A DNA stretch of 64,000 bases from Halorubrum californiense DSM 19288 (GTDB lineage Archaea; Halobacteriota; Halobacteria; Halobacteriales; Haloferacaceae): assembly GCF_000336875.1 (NCBI RefSeq), contig NZ_AOJK01000025.1, positions 74,850-138,849 on the forward strand, given 5' to 3'. The notes beneath the pieces are model-generated. The model saw only the letters and a list, made by a program, of their open reading frames with translations. It searched no databases and had not been told where the DNA came from. Position 1 is the first letter of the stretch, and each line of letters begins with the position of its first letter. Made by a program: the position numbers and the translations under genes. Shown here one piece after another: positions 1 through 8,771 of the stretch.

Positions 1-1264
1 CGTGCCCGACGAGCGGTGCGACGACCTCCATCAGACGAAAGACCAGTTTCTCCACTGCGCGAACACGACCGCGGCGTGGGCGTGGAGACACCCCGACGAG
101 TACTGCGTCACCTCGAAACAACAAGCCGAGAACGCGCTCTACGAGCGCCTTCGCAACGAAACAGCACTCACTGCGAACCTCGTTCAAAAGGGGATTCGAC
201 GCGCTATTGAGGCTATGAAAAGCGGTGTCGCCCGACTCAAAAAGGGCGAGACCACCAGTCAACCACACTTCGACGCGTGGAGCGTCGTCTACGATAAGAG
301 AAGTGCGACGTTCCACCGCGATCATGTGTCTCTTTCAACGGTAAACGGCCGTGTCGAGTGTGAGTACGTGATTCCTGACGATCCCGAGGAGACACCGATC
401 GGTGGGTACCTACTGAACGAGGACTACGAGTTCCGGATGTCCACGCTTCAGTACGACCGCTCGACCGACTCGTTCTACCTCCACGCGCGAATGTGCCGGA
501 CCACAGACGAACACGAACAGTCCACGGGTGTGTCTTCTGACGCCAAGCACAGAACAGTCCTTGGCGTCGATCTGAACGTGGACGGCTCGCTTGCTGTGAC
601 TTCCACGGGAGAATTCATCGGAAACGCCGACGAGATGAACCATCGCCGCCGCGAGTTCGAGAAGACGCGCGGGTCGATGTAGCAGGCAGGAACGCGGTCG
701 GCACACTTATCAATTCAGTCGATGGACGACCGCGAACACCGCTGGATGCAAGACGAACTCCACCGCGCGTCAAACCAGATTCTCGATGAGGCTCGCGACC
801 ACGAGTGTACGCACATCGCGTTCGAGAATCTGACGGATATTCGCGAGCGAATGGCTGGTGTCAAGCGATTCCACGCGTGGGCGTTCCGTCGTTTGTACGA
901 GTACGTGGAGTACAAAGCCGAGATGCTCGATATTAAAATCGAGCAGGTGAGTCCGGCGTACACGAGTCAGCGGTGCTCGAAGTGCGGCTTTACCCACGAG
1001 AGGAATCGGCGTTCGAAACACCGGTTCGTATGTCAAAAATGCGAGTACGAGCTGAACGCGGATTATAACGCAAGCAAGAACATCGCTCGGAAACTATTGA
1101 AACGTCTCCGCTCGGGGCAGAAGTCTTCGAGTGGAGGCGCACCCTGTCAGTGTGCGCTGACGTCAGGGACGGTGAACCTGAACGGCGAATTTATCGCCTC
1201 CGTGGATTCGACGGCAGAAGGGGAGTCCACTGACAAGCCCACGACTTCAGTCGTGGGTCACTGA
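1..1264 (+). pseudogene. tnpB: IS1341-type TnpB (IS200/IS605 superfamily), in-frame stop, 5' end outside window
   Basis: TnpB is an RNA-guided RuvC nuclease of IS605-type elements. The frame is open from the left edge, so the start lies outside the window. It is broken by a TAG at 680-682 and then continues in the same frame to TGA 1262-1264. The residues around the stop (RGSM-stop-QAGTRSAHL) match the usual TnpB segment in which Gln or a similar residue stands at the stop, so a single C-to-T change can explain it. The RuvC Asp (GVDLNVDG), the Glu (AFENLTDIRERM), the zinc knuckle (CSKC...CQKC) and the last Asp (ADYNASKN) are all intact. No tnpA is visible. Re-initiation at ATG 722 would give only a C-terminal fragment lacking the first catalytic Asp. 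Confidence 0.9.
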
Positions 1265-1276
1265 CGTGGACCTTTT
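1140..1276 (+). ncRNA. Probable TnpB right-end (omega/re) RNA region plus guide
   Basis: In IS605/IS1341 elements the guide RNA comes from the 3' end of tnpB and the right end, and the guide is the flanking DNA just past the element. Here the tnpB tail overlaps a right-end hairpin, and the DUF2270 reading resumes at 1261. A guide would therefore begin about 1261 and match the interrupted gene. The 5' limit is a guess. Confidence 0.35.
1238..1257 (+). repeat. IS1341 right-end palindromic hairpin, copy 1
   Basis: A perfect palindrome with a 9-bp stem (CCCACGACT/AGTCGTGGG) and a 2-nt loop lies at the end of tnpB. The identical 20 nt recur at 13138-13157. Such subterminal hairpins are recognised by TnpA in single-strand transposition of this superfamily. 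Confidence 0.85.
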
Positions 1277-1773
1277 CGAACGAGTCGCGGCCGCATTACG
1301 TGCTGCTCATCGGGCTCGTGATGCTCGGCGTCTTCCTCGGCATCGAGACGCGCCGGTACCGCACCTTCGACGTGTGGCGGTCGCGCGTCCGGCTCTTGGA
1401 GGAGAACGTGTTGGCGAACGCGCTCGATCCGGAGGGCGTCGAGCAGTCGAACTGACGGGAGTTGCTGAGCGAGGACCTCCGGGAGCCGACGATCAAGATG
1501 CCGACCGTCGAGGCGGTGTCACGGCGGCTTCGTCGGGTGTACGCGCCGCTCTTCTCCGTCTTCGTCGCCGCGTGGGTCGTCAGGCTCACCGTGTTCACGC
1601 CCCCGGGCAGCGGCGTCGTCGAGACGGCCGCGGTCGGCGCGCTTCCGGGTGCGCTCGTGCTCGCGGTCGTCGCCGCGTTCTACGTCGCCGCGCTGGCGCT
1701 GACGCTCCGGCGGGCTCCGCGGCGGGCCAAAGGCGAGATGCAGACGACCGAAGACATCGACGAGTGGAAGTAG
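1261..1773 (+). pseudogene. DUF2270 membrane protein, split by TnpB element and carrying an in-frame stop
   Basis: Reading in the frame of 1261 gives LTWTFSNESRPHYVLLIG, then a long stretch typical of the haloarchaeal DUF2270 family (two transmembrane pairs with a charged loop containing RRYRTFDVWRSRVRLLEENV). The N-terminal part, with the first membrane segment, must lie left of the element, outside the window. A TGA at 1453-1455 stands where the family normally has Trp (N-stop-RELLSEDLREP). The frame then continues with two hydrophobic segments to TAG 1771-1773. The gene is therefore broken twice. A C-terminal piece could start from TTG 1462 but is unlikely to function. Confidence 0.85.
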
Positions 1774-1830
1774 CCCGCCTGCGTCCCCGCTTCCCGCAAC
1801 CCCTTTTCGCCCGGGGTACTACCCAACGGT

Positions 1831-3207
1831 ATGACCCAGTTACCGGACCGCGTCGTGGGCGACGCGCGGACGAGCGACTTCGGGTGGAACCTCCTCACAG
1901 ACCTCACCGACATCGGGAACCGGATGGCGGGGTCGACCGGTGAGCGCCGCGGCGCCGAGCGGGTCGTCGAGGCGTTCGAGGCGGCCGGCCTGCGGAACGC
2001 CGGCCTCGACGAGTTCGAGATCCCCGGCTGGTGGCGCGGCGAGTCGTCGCTGTCGGTGTCGGGGGCCGTGGAGCGGCACCACGAGAACTCCCACGAGGTG
2101 ATCGCGCTGCCGGGCACGCCGAGCGGCGAGGTCACCGCCCCGCTCGTCGATGTCGGCGACGGCACCGACGAGGAGTTCGCGGCCGCGGGCGATGCGTTGG
2201 AGGGCGCGGTCGCGATGGCCTCCTCGCGCACGCCGGAGAGCCACGACCGGTGGATCCACCGGATGGAGAAGTACGTCGCGGCGGCGGAGCGCGGCGCGGT
2301 CGGGTTCGTCTTCCGCAACCACATCGAGGGGGCGCTCCCGCCGACCGGCGAGATCGGCTACCACAACCGACCGGGGCCGATCCCCGCGGTCGGCGTCTCG
2401 AAGGAGGTCGGGGACCGGCTCTCCCGGCTGGCCGGGGAGGCCGACGTTGACGGTGCTTGGGAGGGAGACCGGCCGACCGTCTCGCTCGACGTCGACTGCC
2501 GGAACGAGCCGACGACCTCGGTGAACGCGGTCGCGGAGGTCGGCCCGGACACCGAGGAGGCGGTGTACCTCACCGCCCACGTCGACGCCCACGACGTGAG
2601 CGACGGCGCCAACGACAACGGCGCGGGATCGGCGCTCGTCGCGGAGGTCGGCCACCTGCTCGCGGGCGTCGAGGACGACCTCGACACGCGGGTGCGCCTC
2701 GTCACGTTCGGCTCGGAAGAGATCGGGCTGTGGGGGGCGTACCACGCGGCGGAGACGACCCCGAAGGAGGATATCGCCTGCGTGGTGAACCTCGACGGCG
2801 CGTGTAGCTCGCGGAACCTCCGCGTGGGGACGAACGGGTTCGAGGGGATGCGGTCGACGTTCGAGGCGGTCGCGGACGCGTTCGACGCGCCCCTGACGAC
2901 CGGGGAGACGATCTCGCCGCACGGCGACCAGTGGGCGTTCGTCCAAGAAGGGATCCCGGCCGTGATGGCCTCGGCGACGAGCGATCAGTCCGGGCGCGGC
3001 TGGGGGCACACCCACGCCGACACCCTCGACAAGCTGGACTCGCGGGACCTCCGCGAGGTGGCGACGCTCGTGACCGCGGCGGTCTACCGGTTCGCGACGG
3101 GAGAGGTCGAGGCGGAACACCGGTCGCGGGAGTCGATCCGCGACGCCATCGACGAGGGGTACGTCGAGGAACTGAAGACGGGCGGGCGGTGGCCCTACGA
3201 CGAGTAA
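1831..3207 (+). CDS. M28 family zinc metallopeptidase (aminopeptidase-like)
   Basis: This 458-residue protein is a probable aminopeptidase or carboxypeptidase-like di-zinc hydrolase. The metal site is recognisable in order: TAHVDAHD (His/Asp), GANDNGAG (bridging Asp region), FGSEEIGLWG (general-base Glu-Glu), NLDGA (Asp) and GHTHADTLDKLD (last His). A PA-like insert (about residues 95-190, VGFVFRNHIEGALPPTGEIGYH) precedes the catalytic domain, as in many archaeal M28 proteins. There is no signal peptide, so it is probably cytoplasmic. The ATG start at 1831 follows a short intergenic stretch after the broken DUF2270 gene. Substrate is unknown. Confidence 0.9.
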   Translation: MTQLPDRVVGDARTSDFGWNLLTDLTDIGNRMAGSTGERRGAERVVEAFEAAGLRNAGLDEFEIPGWWRGESSLSVSGAVERHHENSHEVIALPGTPSGEVTAPLVDVGDGTDEEFAAAGDALEGAVAMASSRTPESHDRWIHRMEKYVAAAERGAVGFVFRNHIEGALPPTGEIGYHNRPGPIPAVGVSKEVGDRLSRLAGEADVDGAWEGDRPTVSLDVDCRNEPTTSVNAVAEVGPDTEEAVYLTAHVDAHDVSDGANDNGAGSALVAEVGHLLAGVEDDLDTRVRLVTFGSEEIGLWGAYHAAETTPKEDIACVVNLDGACSSRNLRVGTNGFEGMRSTFEAVADAFDAPLTTGETISPHGDQWAFVQEGIPAVMASATSDQSGRGWGHTHADTLDKLDSRDLREVATLVTAAVYRFATGEVEAEHRSRESIRDAIDEGYVEELKTGGRWPYDE

Positions 3208-3289
3208 ACAAAGCGAGGTAGCGGCGAGGACGGGTTCGGACGAGCCGGGCGCGGCGGCTCGCGGGTCTCTCGCCGACGCGGCGCCCGGC

Positions 3290-3481
3290 TCACCCCTCGT
3301 CGGAGTCGTCGCAGACGCCGAGCGGGAGCGACTCGGGAGCGTCGCCGTCGGCGTCGAGGCCGGCGTACGCGTCGTCGATGAGCCGGGCCAGCTGCGTCTC
3401 GGGGCTCACGCCGCGGGCGGCGGCGAGGGCCGCGAGGCGCTCGCACTGCTCGTCCGGCACGGAGACGGTTCCGTCGTCCAT
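3290..3481 (-). CDS. Small ribbon-helix-helix-like protein
   Basis: This 63-residue reading begins MDDGTVSVPDEQCERLAALA. A short beta-strand followed by two helices (ERLAALAAARG, PETQLARLIDDAY) is the pattern of CopG/MetJ-type ribbon-helix-helix DNA-binding proteins, followed by an acidic tail. An in-frame start lies further upstream, but the ATG at 3481 is preferred because the fold begins there. It is convergent with the M28 gene. DNA binding is inferred from the pattern only. Confidence 0.6.
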   Translation of the reverse strand: MDDGTVSVPDEQCERLAALAAARGVSPETQLARLIDDAYAGLDADGDAPESLPLGVCDDSDEG

Positions 3482-3529
3482 GCGCGTCGCTCCGTCCCGA
3501 AGCAACAAAAGCGTTGGTCTGCGTCCAAT

Positions 3530-4270
3530 TTAGGCCGAATCCGCCCGATCCGTCTCACGGACGGCGCCGACCGGCTCGCCCTCCGCGAACCGTTCGAACA
3601 GCGCGTTCATCACCGCCGACTCGGCGCGCGAGAGGTGTTCCCACACGGTCGTCGAGCCGAGCCCCAGCTCGGCGGCGACCTCTTCGACGCCCACGCCGCC
3701 CCCGTGGTCGTAGTAGCCCGCCGCGATGGCGGTCGCGAGGACCTCTCGCTGCCGGTCGGTGAGGCCGTCGAGGAGCCCGGACGTCGGGAGCTGCGGCGAG
3801 CGCTCGATCGACGCGAGCTCCACGTTCCGCGCCAGCTCGACCTCGTTGCCGCCGCGTTCGAGCTCGCGCATCACGGCCGAGAGGTCGTCGTCGTTCCCGA
3901 GGTACGCCGTCCAGCGCTCCACGCCGCCGGAGATGGTCGTCCCCGTCCGGTAGTGGATCCCCATCCGCGAGAACCGGTCGCCGATCCCGTCCCAGTCGGC
4001 GGCCGCGGCGTCGATCGTCAGGGCGACGTAGGCGTGGGTGCCCTCGATCGGCGCGAGCGGCTCCGCGGAGACGATCAGGTCGAACTCGCGGAACTCCTCG
4101 ACGAACGCCTCGATCTCTTCCGGCGGCCCGGTGAGTTCGGCGATCCGCTTCCGCTCGGGCCCGCTGCCGGTCATCGACGAGACGGAGCGGTACCGCACCT
4201 CCGGGTGGCGCGCGCTCACCTCGCACTCCGGCTCCCCCGCGTGGTGGATCCGGAACGTCACTTCCCGCAT
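3530..4270 (-). CDS. Bat-type helix-turn-helix transcriptional regulator (HTH_10)
   Basis: The C-terminal 60 residues carry the bacterio-opsin-activator-type HTH: LTDRQREVLATAIAAGYYD, then GVEEVAAELGLGSTTVWEHL. Archaeal members of this family put a similar HTH behind a sensory or acyl-binding-like N-terminal half. The N-terminal ~190 residues here have no PAS or GAF motif that I recognise. Start chosen at ATG 4270 (MREVTFRIHH); nine extra upstream residues are possible. Monocistronic. The ligand and target genes are unknown. Confidence 0.85.
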   Translation of the reverse strand: MREVTFRIHHAGEPECEVSARHPEVRYRSVSSMTGSGPERKRIAELTGPPEEIEAFVEEFREFDLIVSAEPLAPIEGTHAYVALTIDAAAADWDGIGDRFSRMGIHYRTGTTISGGVERWTAYLGNDDDLSAVMRELERGGNEVELARNVELASIERSPQLPTSGLLDGLTDRQREVLATAIAAGYYDHGGGVGVEEVAAELGLGSTTVWEHLSRAESAVMNALFERFAEGEPVGAVRETDRADSA

Positions 4271-4569
4271 GGCCGGTCCGAGGTCGCCGAGGTTCAAACG
4301 GGTTCCGGACCGTCGCGAGCCATTTATCCCCCCGACCGTGCTACGGTCGGCGTGGTGGCGATGACGAGTCGGTTACCCCCACCGAGCCCCTTGTGACGAT
4401 GGGTTTCGACCGAGCCACCGTTTCCACGTCCGCCAGCGGCGCGGCCGAACCGGAGCGGAGTGAAAGTGATCCTACTCGACGAGAACCGTCCGCAGTCGGG
4501 CGGTTTCGAGGCGAAAGGAGCGGGTGGCGTCAGGGCGTCGACGCGCTGACGCGGCGGGGGGCTCGCCGC
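4271..4569. other. Intergenic gap without a recognised gene
   Basis: About 300 bases lie between the Bat-type regulator and the aldo/keto reductase stop. The overlapping readings have no recognisable protein family and look like frames opposite GC-rich DNA. I see no RNA gene here. Confidence 0.5.
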
Positions 4570-5643
4570 TCAGTACGAGACCGCGCGCTTGTCGAGGCCG
4601 GCCGCCTCGATGTCCTCGCCGTCCACGGAGGTGCGGAGAACGTCCATCCCGTCGTCGCGGTCGACGTCGAAGTTGCGGGCGTACAGCTCTTCGAGACGCT
4701 CGTACTCCGCGTCGGAGATCGGCGGCACGTCGGCGGCGGCGCTCCACTCGGCGATGTCGTCGCCGTCGCGGAAGGTGGGCGTGACGGAGGCGACCTCGTC
4801 GTGCGCGAGCAGCCAGCGGATCGCGGCCTGCGCCATCGTTCGCGTCCCCCTGGTGCCGTCCGGGTCTTCGAGGAAGCGGATCGCGTCGACCTTCTCCCAC
4901 CCCGTCTCGTACCACTCCTTCGGGCGGTGCGAGCGGTGGTCGCCGTCTTCGAGGACCGTGTCGGGCGTCACCTGCTCGTTGAGCAGGCCGGAGGAGTGCG
5001 GGACGCGGGCGATGACGGAGGTATCGGAGTCGCTCTCGCGGATGCTCTCGACGAAGTGGCGACCGGGTTCCTGCTCGAAGAGGTTGAAGACGGTCTGGAC
5101 CGCGTCGAACTCCTCGTACTCGACGGCGGCGTCGCCCTCGGCGAGCCAGCCGATCGAGGGGCCGAGCGCCCAGCCGAGCGCGCGGACGCGCCCCGACTCC
5201 TTCCACTCGCGGAGGAGGTCGCGCACCTCGGGCGTGATGTCATCGACGTTCGCGTTGTGTAACTGGAGCAGGTCGACGTAGTCGGTGTCGAGGCGGTCGA
5301 GCGAGCGCTCGAAGGCCGTTTCGAGGTACTCTCGGTCGAGTTCTTTCGGGAGCTCGCCGTGTCCGGCCTGCGGGTTGTTGTAGAAGTCGTAGCCGATCTT
5401 CGTCGCGAGCGTCACCTCGTCGCGGCGGCCGTCGATCGCTCTCCCGATGATCTCCTCGCTGTCGCCGTGGCCGTACACATCGCCGGTGTCGACGTAGGTG
5501 ACGCCGGCGTCGAGCGCCTCCTCGACCATCCCGACCGCCTGCTCGTCCGAGCGGTCGCCCCACCAGTCGGTGCCGACGACCCACGCGCCGAAGCCGATCT
5601 CCGAGACCTCGACGCCCGAGTTACCGAGTTCGCGGTGTTGCAT
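4570..5643 (-). CDS. Aldo/keto reductase
   Basis: This 357-residue NAD(P)H-dependent oxidoreductase of the AKR (beta/alpha)8 family has the conserved N-terminus (MQHRELGNSGVEVSEIGFG). The catalytic tetrad is visible as Asp in YVDTGDVYG, Tyr in DVYGHG, Lys in TLATKIGYD and His in LLQLHNANVDD. The C-terminal cofactor-binding helix region (QAAIRWLLAHDEVASVTPTF) is present. Length and motifs fit the YajO/oxidoreductase-type AKRs common in haloarchaea. Substrate cannot be deduced. The ATG at 5643 is well placed and there is no operon partner. Confidence 0.93.
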   Translation of the reverse strand: MQHRELGNSGVEVSEIGFGAWVVGTDWWGDRSDEQAVGMVEEALDAGVTYVDTGDVYGHGDSEEIIGRAIDGRRDEVTLATKIGYDFYNNPQAGHGELPKELDREYLETAFERSLDRLDTDYVDLLQLHNANVDDITPEVRDLLREWKESGRVRALGWALGPSIGWLAEGDAAVEYEEFDAVQTVFNLFEQEPGRHFVESIRESDSDTSVIARVPHSSGLLNEQVTPDTVLEDGDHRSHRPKEWYETGWEKVDAIRFLEDPDGTRGTRTMAQAAIRWLLAHDEVASVTPTFRDGDDIAEWSAAADVPPISDAEYERLEELYARNFDVDRDDGMDVLRTSVDGEDIEAAGLDKRAVSY

Positions 5644-5786
5644 GCCCAGCGGTTAGCGGTCGGGACACTTATCGGGCGCGGTCGCTCCCGGAACGGCGGA
5701 ATCGGGCGGGACCGCGACCGGGAGGGTCAGTCCGGGGGCGACCGCGCATCGCCGGATATTACTCGCTCGCGGCGCGTCGGCCGCCC

Positions 5787-5963
5787 ATGGACGACGCCCT
5801 CCGCCGACGCCTCGACGCCGTCGTCGCGCTGCTCGCGGTCATCGCCACCGTCTCGGTCGTCGCGCTGCTGCTCTCGTTCGGCGCCGGCGCGATCGGCCCC
5901 GCCTTCTTGACCGCCTTCACGGGCGTCCTCGTCGCCATATTCGTCAACGCCGGCCTGTACTGA
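5787..5963 (+). CDS. Small two-helix membrane protein
   Basis: This 58-residue reading begins MDDALRRRLDAVVALLAVIA. A basic N-terminus is followed by two hydrophobic segments (AVVALLAVIATVSVVALLLS and AFLTAFTGVLVAIFVNAG), giving a hairpin-like membrane protein. It sits between two well-supported genes and ends at TGA 5961-5963. Similar tiny two-TM proteins are common in haloarchaeal genomes. No function can be assigned. Confidence 0.65.
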   Translation: MDDALRRRLDAVVALLAVIATVSVVALLLSFGAGAIGPAFLTAFTGVLVAIFVNAGLY

Positions 5964-6026
5964 CCTGATGAGGCGTCGCGTTCGCACAACCGAATCCCTT
6001 TGAGTGATGGCGACGAAAGTGGGCCG

Positions 6027-6965
6027 ATGACAAAGCGACACGTGTCCCTGCCCGACGGCGCCGAGGCCGGGGTCCGCGGGTTCATCGACGAGGTGGACGA
6101 GCGGCTCTCCTCGGACGAGGACACCTGCGAGGTCGTCCGCGACGTGCTGGTCGACCTCCACGGCGACCGCGAGGCGTGGGAGGCGTGGCAGGACGGGGAG
6201 TCGGTGTCGCGCGCCGAGCGCGTTCGGCTCCAGGGGTACGACCCGTGTAACGCGACGCTGGAGTCGGAGTACTACGCCGAGAAGGACGAGGACCGCTTCC
6301 AGCGCTCCAAACACCTCCAGTGGCTCTGGCGCCAGTTCGACGCCACGTCCATGGCCGACAACGTCGAGTTCGCGCTCCGCTTCCGGCAGATGCTCGGCAA
6401 CCACCTCTTCGCCGAGTGCGGGGACGGCTGCCGCTTCTTCAAGGGGATCTCCGTCACCTACGGCCACAACATCGAGGTCGGCGACAACGTCGTGATCCAC
6501 GACGACGTCCATCTCGACGACCGCGGGAAGCTGACGATCGGCGACCGCGCCTCTATCTCTGACGGCGTCCACCTCTACAGCCACGACCACGACATCGTCG
6601 ACCAGACCGAGGTCCGGAACTTCCACACGATCGTCGGCGAGGACGCCCGCGTCACCTACGACGCGATGGTCCGGGCCGGCTGCCGCGTCGGCGAGAACAG
6701 CGTCGTCGGCGCGCGCTCCGTGGTCCAAGGCGACGTGCCAGACCACCACGTCGTCGTCGGGTCGCCCGCCCGCAGCGTCCGCGTGAAGCCGGGATGGGAG
6801 GAGGCCGCCGAGGAGATCGAGGACGGCCGGCTCCCCGACAACCAAGGCGACCGCGAGATCGAGTACGACCTCCCGGACGACCTCGAACAGTTCGACGAGT
6901 TTCAGCGGGATCTTCAACCCCCGGACGTGGAGAACCCCTCGCCGCCGACCTCGAGCGACCGCTGA
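6027..6965 (+). CDS. Left-handed beta-helix acyltransferase (maltose O-acetyltransferase type)
   Basis: The central part shows hexapeptide repeats typical of trimeric LbH acyl-CoA transferases (NIEVGDNVVIHDDVHLDD, KLTIGDRASISDGVHLYSHDH, CRVGENSVVGARSVVQGDVP, VVVGSPARSVRVKPGW). A likely catalytic His lies in LYSHDHDIV. An unusual ~110-residue acidic and aromatic N-terminal region precedes the helix, and a Pro/Asp-rich tail follows. The start is placed at ATG 6027 (MTKRHVSLPDG) because the upstream TTG lies in promoter-like sequence. Substrate is unknown; surface sugar acetylation is one possibility. Confidence 0.85.
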   Translation: MTKRHVSLPDGAEAGVRGFIDEVDERLSSDEDTCEVVRDVLVDLHGDREAWEAWQDGESVSRAERVRLQGYDPCNATLESEYYAEKDEDRFQRSKHLQWLWRQFDATSMADNVEFALRFRQMLGNHLFAECGDGCRFFKGISVTYGHNIEVGDNVVIHDDVHLDDRGKLTIGDRASISDGVHLYSHDHDIVDQTEVRNFHTIVGEDARVTYDAMVRAGCRVGENSVVGARSVVQGDVPDHHVVVGSPARSVRVKPGWEEAAEEIEDGRLPDNQGDREIEYDLPDDLEQFDEFQRDLQPPDVENPSPPTSSDR

Positions 6966-7249
6966 GACGCCAGAACGAGTTTTCGCGAACGCCTCGTAGC
7001 GACTATCGACGAGCGCATCGATCGGTCGGTCGACGGTAGTTCTGCTTGTGGGTCGGGATCGGTAGCGAACGCCACCGAAGCCCCAGCCGCGAGGACTCGA
7101 TGCGCTCCCCGGCCGCGCTCGCGGCCGCAGAGGCGCGCGCCACCGCGAGCCGTGGTCGCGGTCGGTCGTCGCGGCTATTCCGTGGTGTGCTACCGCTCGC
7201 CAGTATCGTTATGAGATTGCGACGCGTACGGTCACATGGTGTTACGCAC

Positions 7250-7843
7250 ATGACAGGAAAGCGGCTACTGATGATCGTCGGCGACTTCGGCGAGGACTAC
7301 GAGATAATGGTGCCGTTCCAGGCGCTTCAGGCGGTCGGCCACGAGGTCCACGCCGTCTGCCCCGAACGGGAGGCGGGTGAGACCGTCAAGACCGCGATCC
7401 ACGACTTCCGCGGCGACCAGACGTACCTCGAGACGCGCGGGCACGACTTCGAACTCACGCACGGGTTCGACGACGTGGACCCGACAGAGTACGACGCGCT
7501 GGTCGTCCCCGGCGGGCGCGCGCCGGAGTACCTCCGCGGCTACGACGAGGTCCTCGACGCGGTACGGCACTTCTTCGAGGCGGACAAGCCGGTCGCGTCG
7601 ATCTGTCACGGCCCCCAGATCCTCGCCGCGGCGGGCGTCCTCGACGGCTACGAGCTGACGGCGTACCCGGCGGTCAGGCCCGAGGTCGAGGCCGCCGGCT
7701 GCTCGTGGGTCGACGGCGTGACCACCGACGGCAACCTCGTCACCGGGCAGGCGTGGCCCGACCACCCCGAGTGGATCGCGCAGTTCCTCGACCTGCTCGG
7801 GACCGAGATCGAACACGAGGGGGCCGCCGCGACGGCGGACTGA
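7250..7843 (+). CDS. DJ-1/PfpI family protein
   Basis: This 197-residue class I glutamine amidotransferase-like protein of the DJ-1/PfpI group has its nucleophile elbow at [13 protein letters not shown]. The upstream Glu ([14 protein letters not shown]) and the [12 protein letters not shown] loop complete the family active site. Family members act as proteases, glyoxalases or deglycases. The ATG at 7250 is the correct start because the family fold begins immediately ([11 protein letters not shown]); the in-frame sequence upstream is not family-like. The Nmad3-like gene follows 18 nt later, so co-transcription is likely. Confidence 0.92.
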   Translation: MTGKRLLMIVGDFGEDYEIMVPFQALQAVGHEVHAVCPEREAGETVKTAIHDFRGDQTYLETRGHDFELTHGFDDVDPTEYDALVVPGGRAPEYLRGYDEVLDAVRHFFEADKPVASICHGPQILAAAGVLDGYELTAYPAVRPEVEAAGCSWVDGVTTDGNLVTGQAWPDHPEWIAQFLDLLGTEIEHEGAAATAD

Positions 7844-7861
7844 GTCACCCGACTTCCCATC

Positions 7862-8689
7862 ATGCCCGGTCCCCGCGCGGTCGCCGTCAACGTCGCCGCC
7901 AACACGAACGAACCGGGGTTCCGCGGCCCCGTCTATCCCGACGGCTCGTTCGCGTACGTCCCGATCCCGGAGTCGGCCGCGACGCTCTCGCGCGAGGGAT
8001 TCCCGGTCGACGAGACGCTCCCGACCTACGGCGACCTCGACCTCCCGTTCGCGGTTCCGGCGGCCCTGCGCGAGACACCCGTTCACGCCGACCCCGAGTT
8101 CCCCCGCGTCCACGGCCGCGAGCGCGCGACGTACGGCGACCCGCACGGCGTGAAGGCCGGGCGGATCGCGGCCCTCGACCCCGGCGACTGGCTCCTGTTC
8201 TACGCGACGCTGTCGCTGCGGCCGCGCGACTGGGCCGGACCGGGGGCAGAGCGCCCCGGCGACGAGGGGGCCGACGACCGCGGCGGCGCGTGGCTTCGGG
8301 AACGCGGCGTCGACGTCGACGACGACCTCGCGCCCGACTGGGGCGCCTACCTCTTCGCGGGGATCCGGATCGAGCGGGTGCTCTCGGCCGGGGACGACGG
8401 TGGGGACGGCGCCGTCGTCGACCGCGCGGCCGCCGCCGCGGCCGCGCCGACGAACGCGCACCTGAAGCGCGATCCGTTCGACGCCCGCGCGATAGCGGTC
8501 GGCGATCCCGCGGCGTCGGGCCCGTTCGACCGCGTCGTCCCGCTGAGCGCGTCCGATGGCGGGAGCGAGGCGAACCGGCTCGTCACCGACCTGTCGAGCG
8601 ACTCCGGGAAGGGGCCGTGGTGGCGCCGGCCGATGGCGTTCGACGCGGCGGCGACGAGTCGGGTGCTGGAGCGTATCGACGGGATCTGA
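7862..8689 (+). CDS. Nmad3-like protein (putative nucleotide-modification-associated domain)
   Basis: This 275-residue protein begins with a pattern (AVNVAANTNEPGFRGPVYPDG, then FAYVPIPES) that I recall for Nmad3, a domain linked by comparative genomics to modified-nucleotide handling. Other supporting patches are TYGDLDLPFAV, YGDPHGVKAGRIAALDPGDWLLFYATL and NAHLKRDPFD near the C-terminus. No experimental function is known to me. It follows the PfpI gene by 18 nt. If the family call is wrong, it remains a conserved-looking soluble protein of unknown function. Confidence 0.65.
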   Translation: MPGPRAVAVNVAANTNEPGFRGPVYPDGSFAYVPIPESAATLSREGFPVDETLPTYGDLDLPFAVPAALRETPVHADPEFPRVHGRERATYGDPHGVKAGRIAALDPGDWLLFYATLSLRPRDWAGPGAERPGDEGADDRGGAWLRERGVDVDDDLAPDWGAYLFAGIRIERVLSAGDDGGDGAVVDRAAAAAAAPTNAHLKRDPFDARAIAVGDPAASGPFDRVVPLSASDGGSEANRLVTDLSSDSGKGPWWRRPMAFDAAATSRVLERIDGI

Positions 8690-8771
8690 CGGGCCGGGTG
8701 CGACGCGGCGGGGCGGGGGTCCGCTCCCGCCGCCACCGCGATTTATGGGGTTCGCCGCCGTTGCGGAAAGT

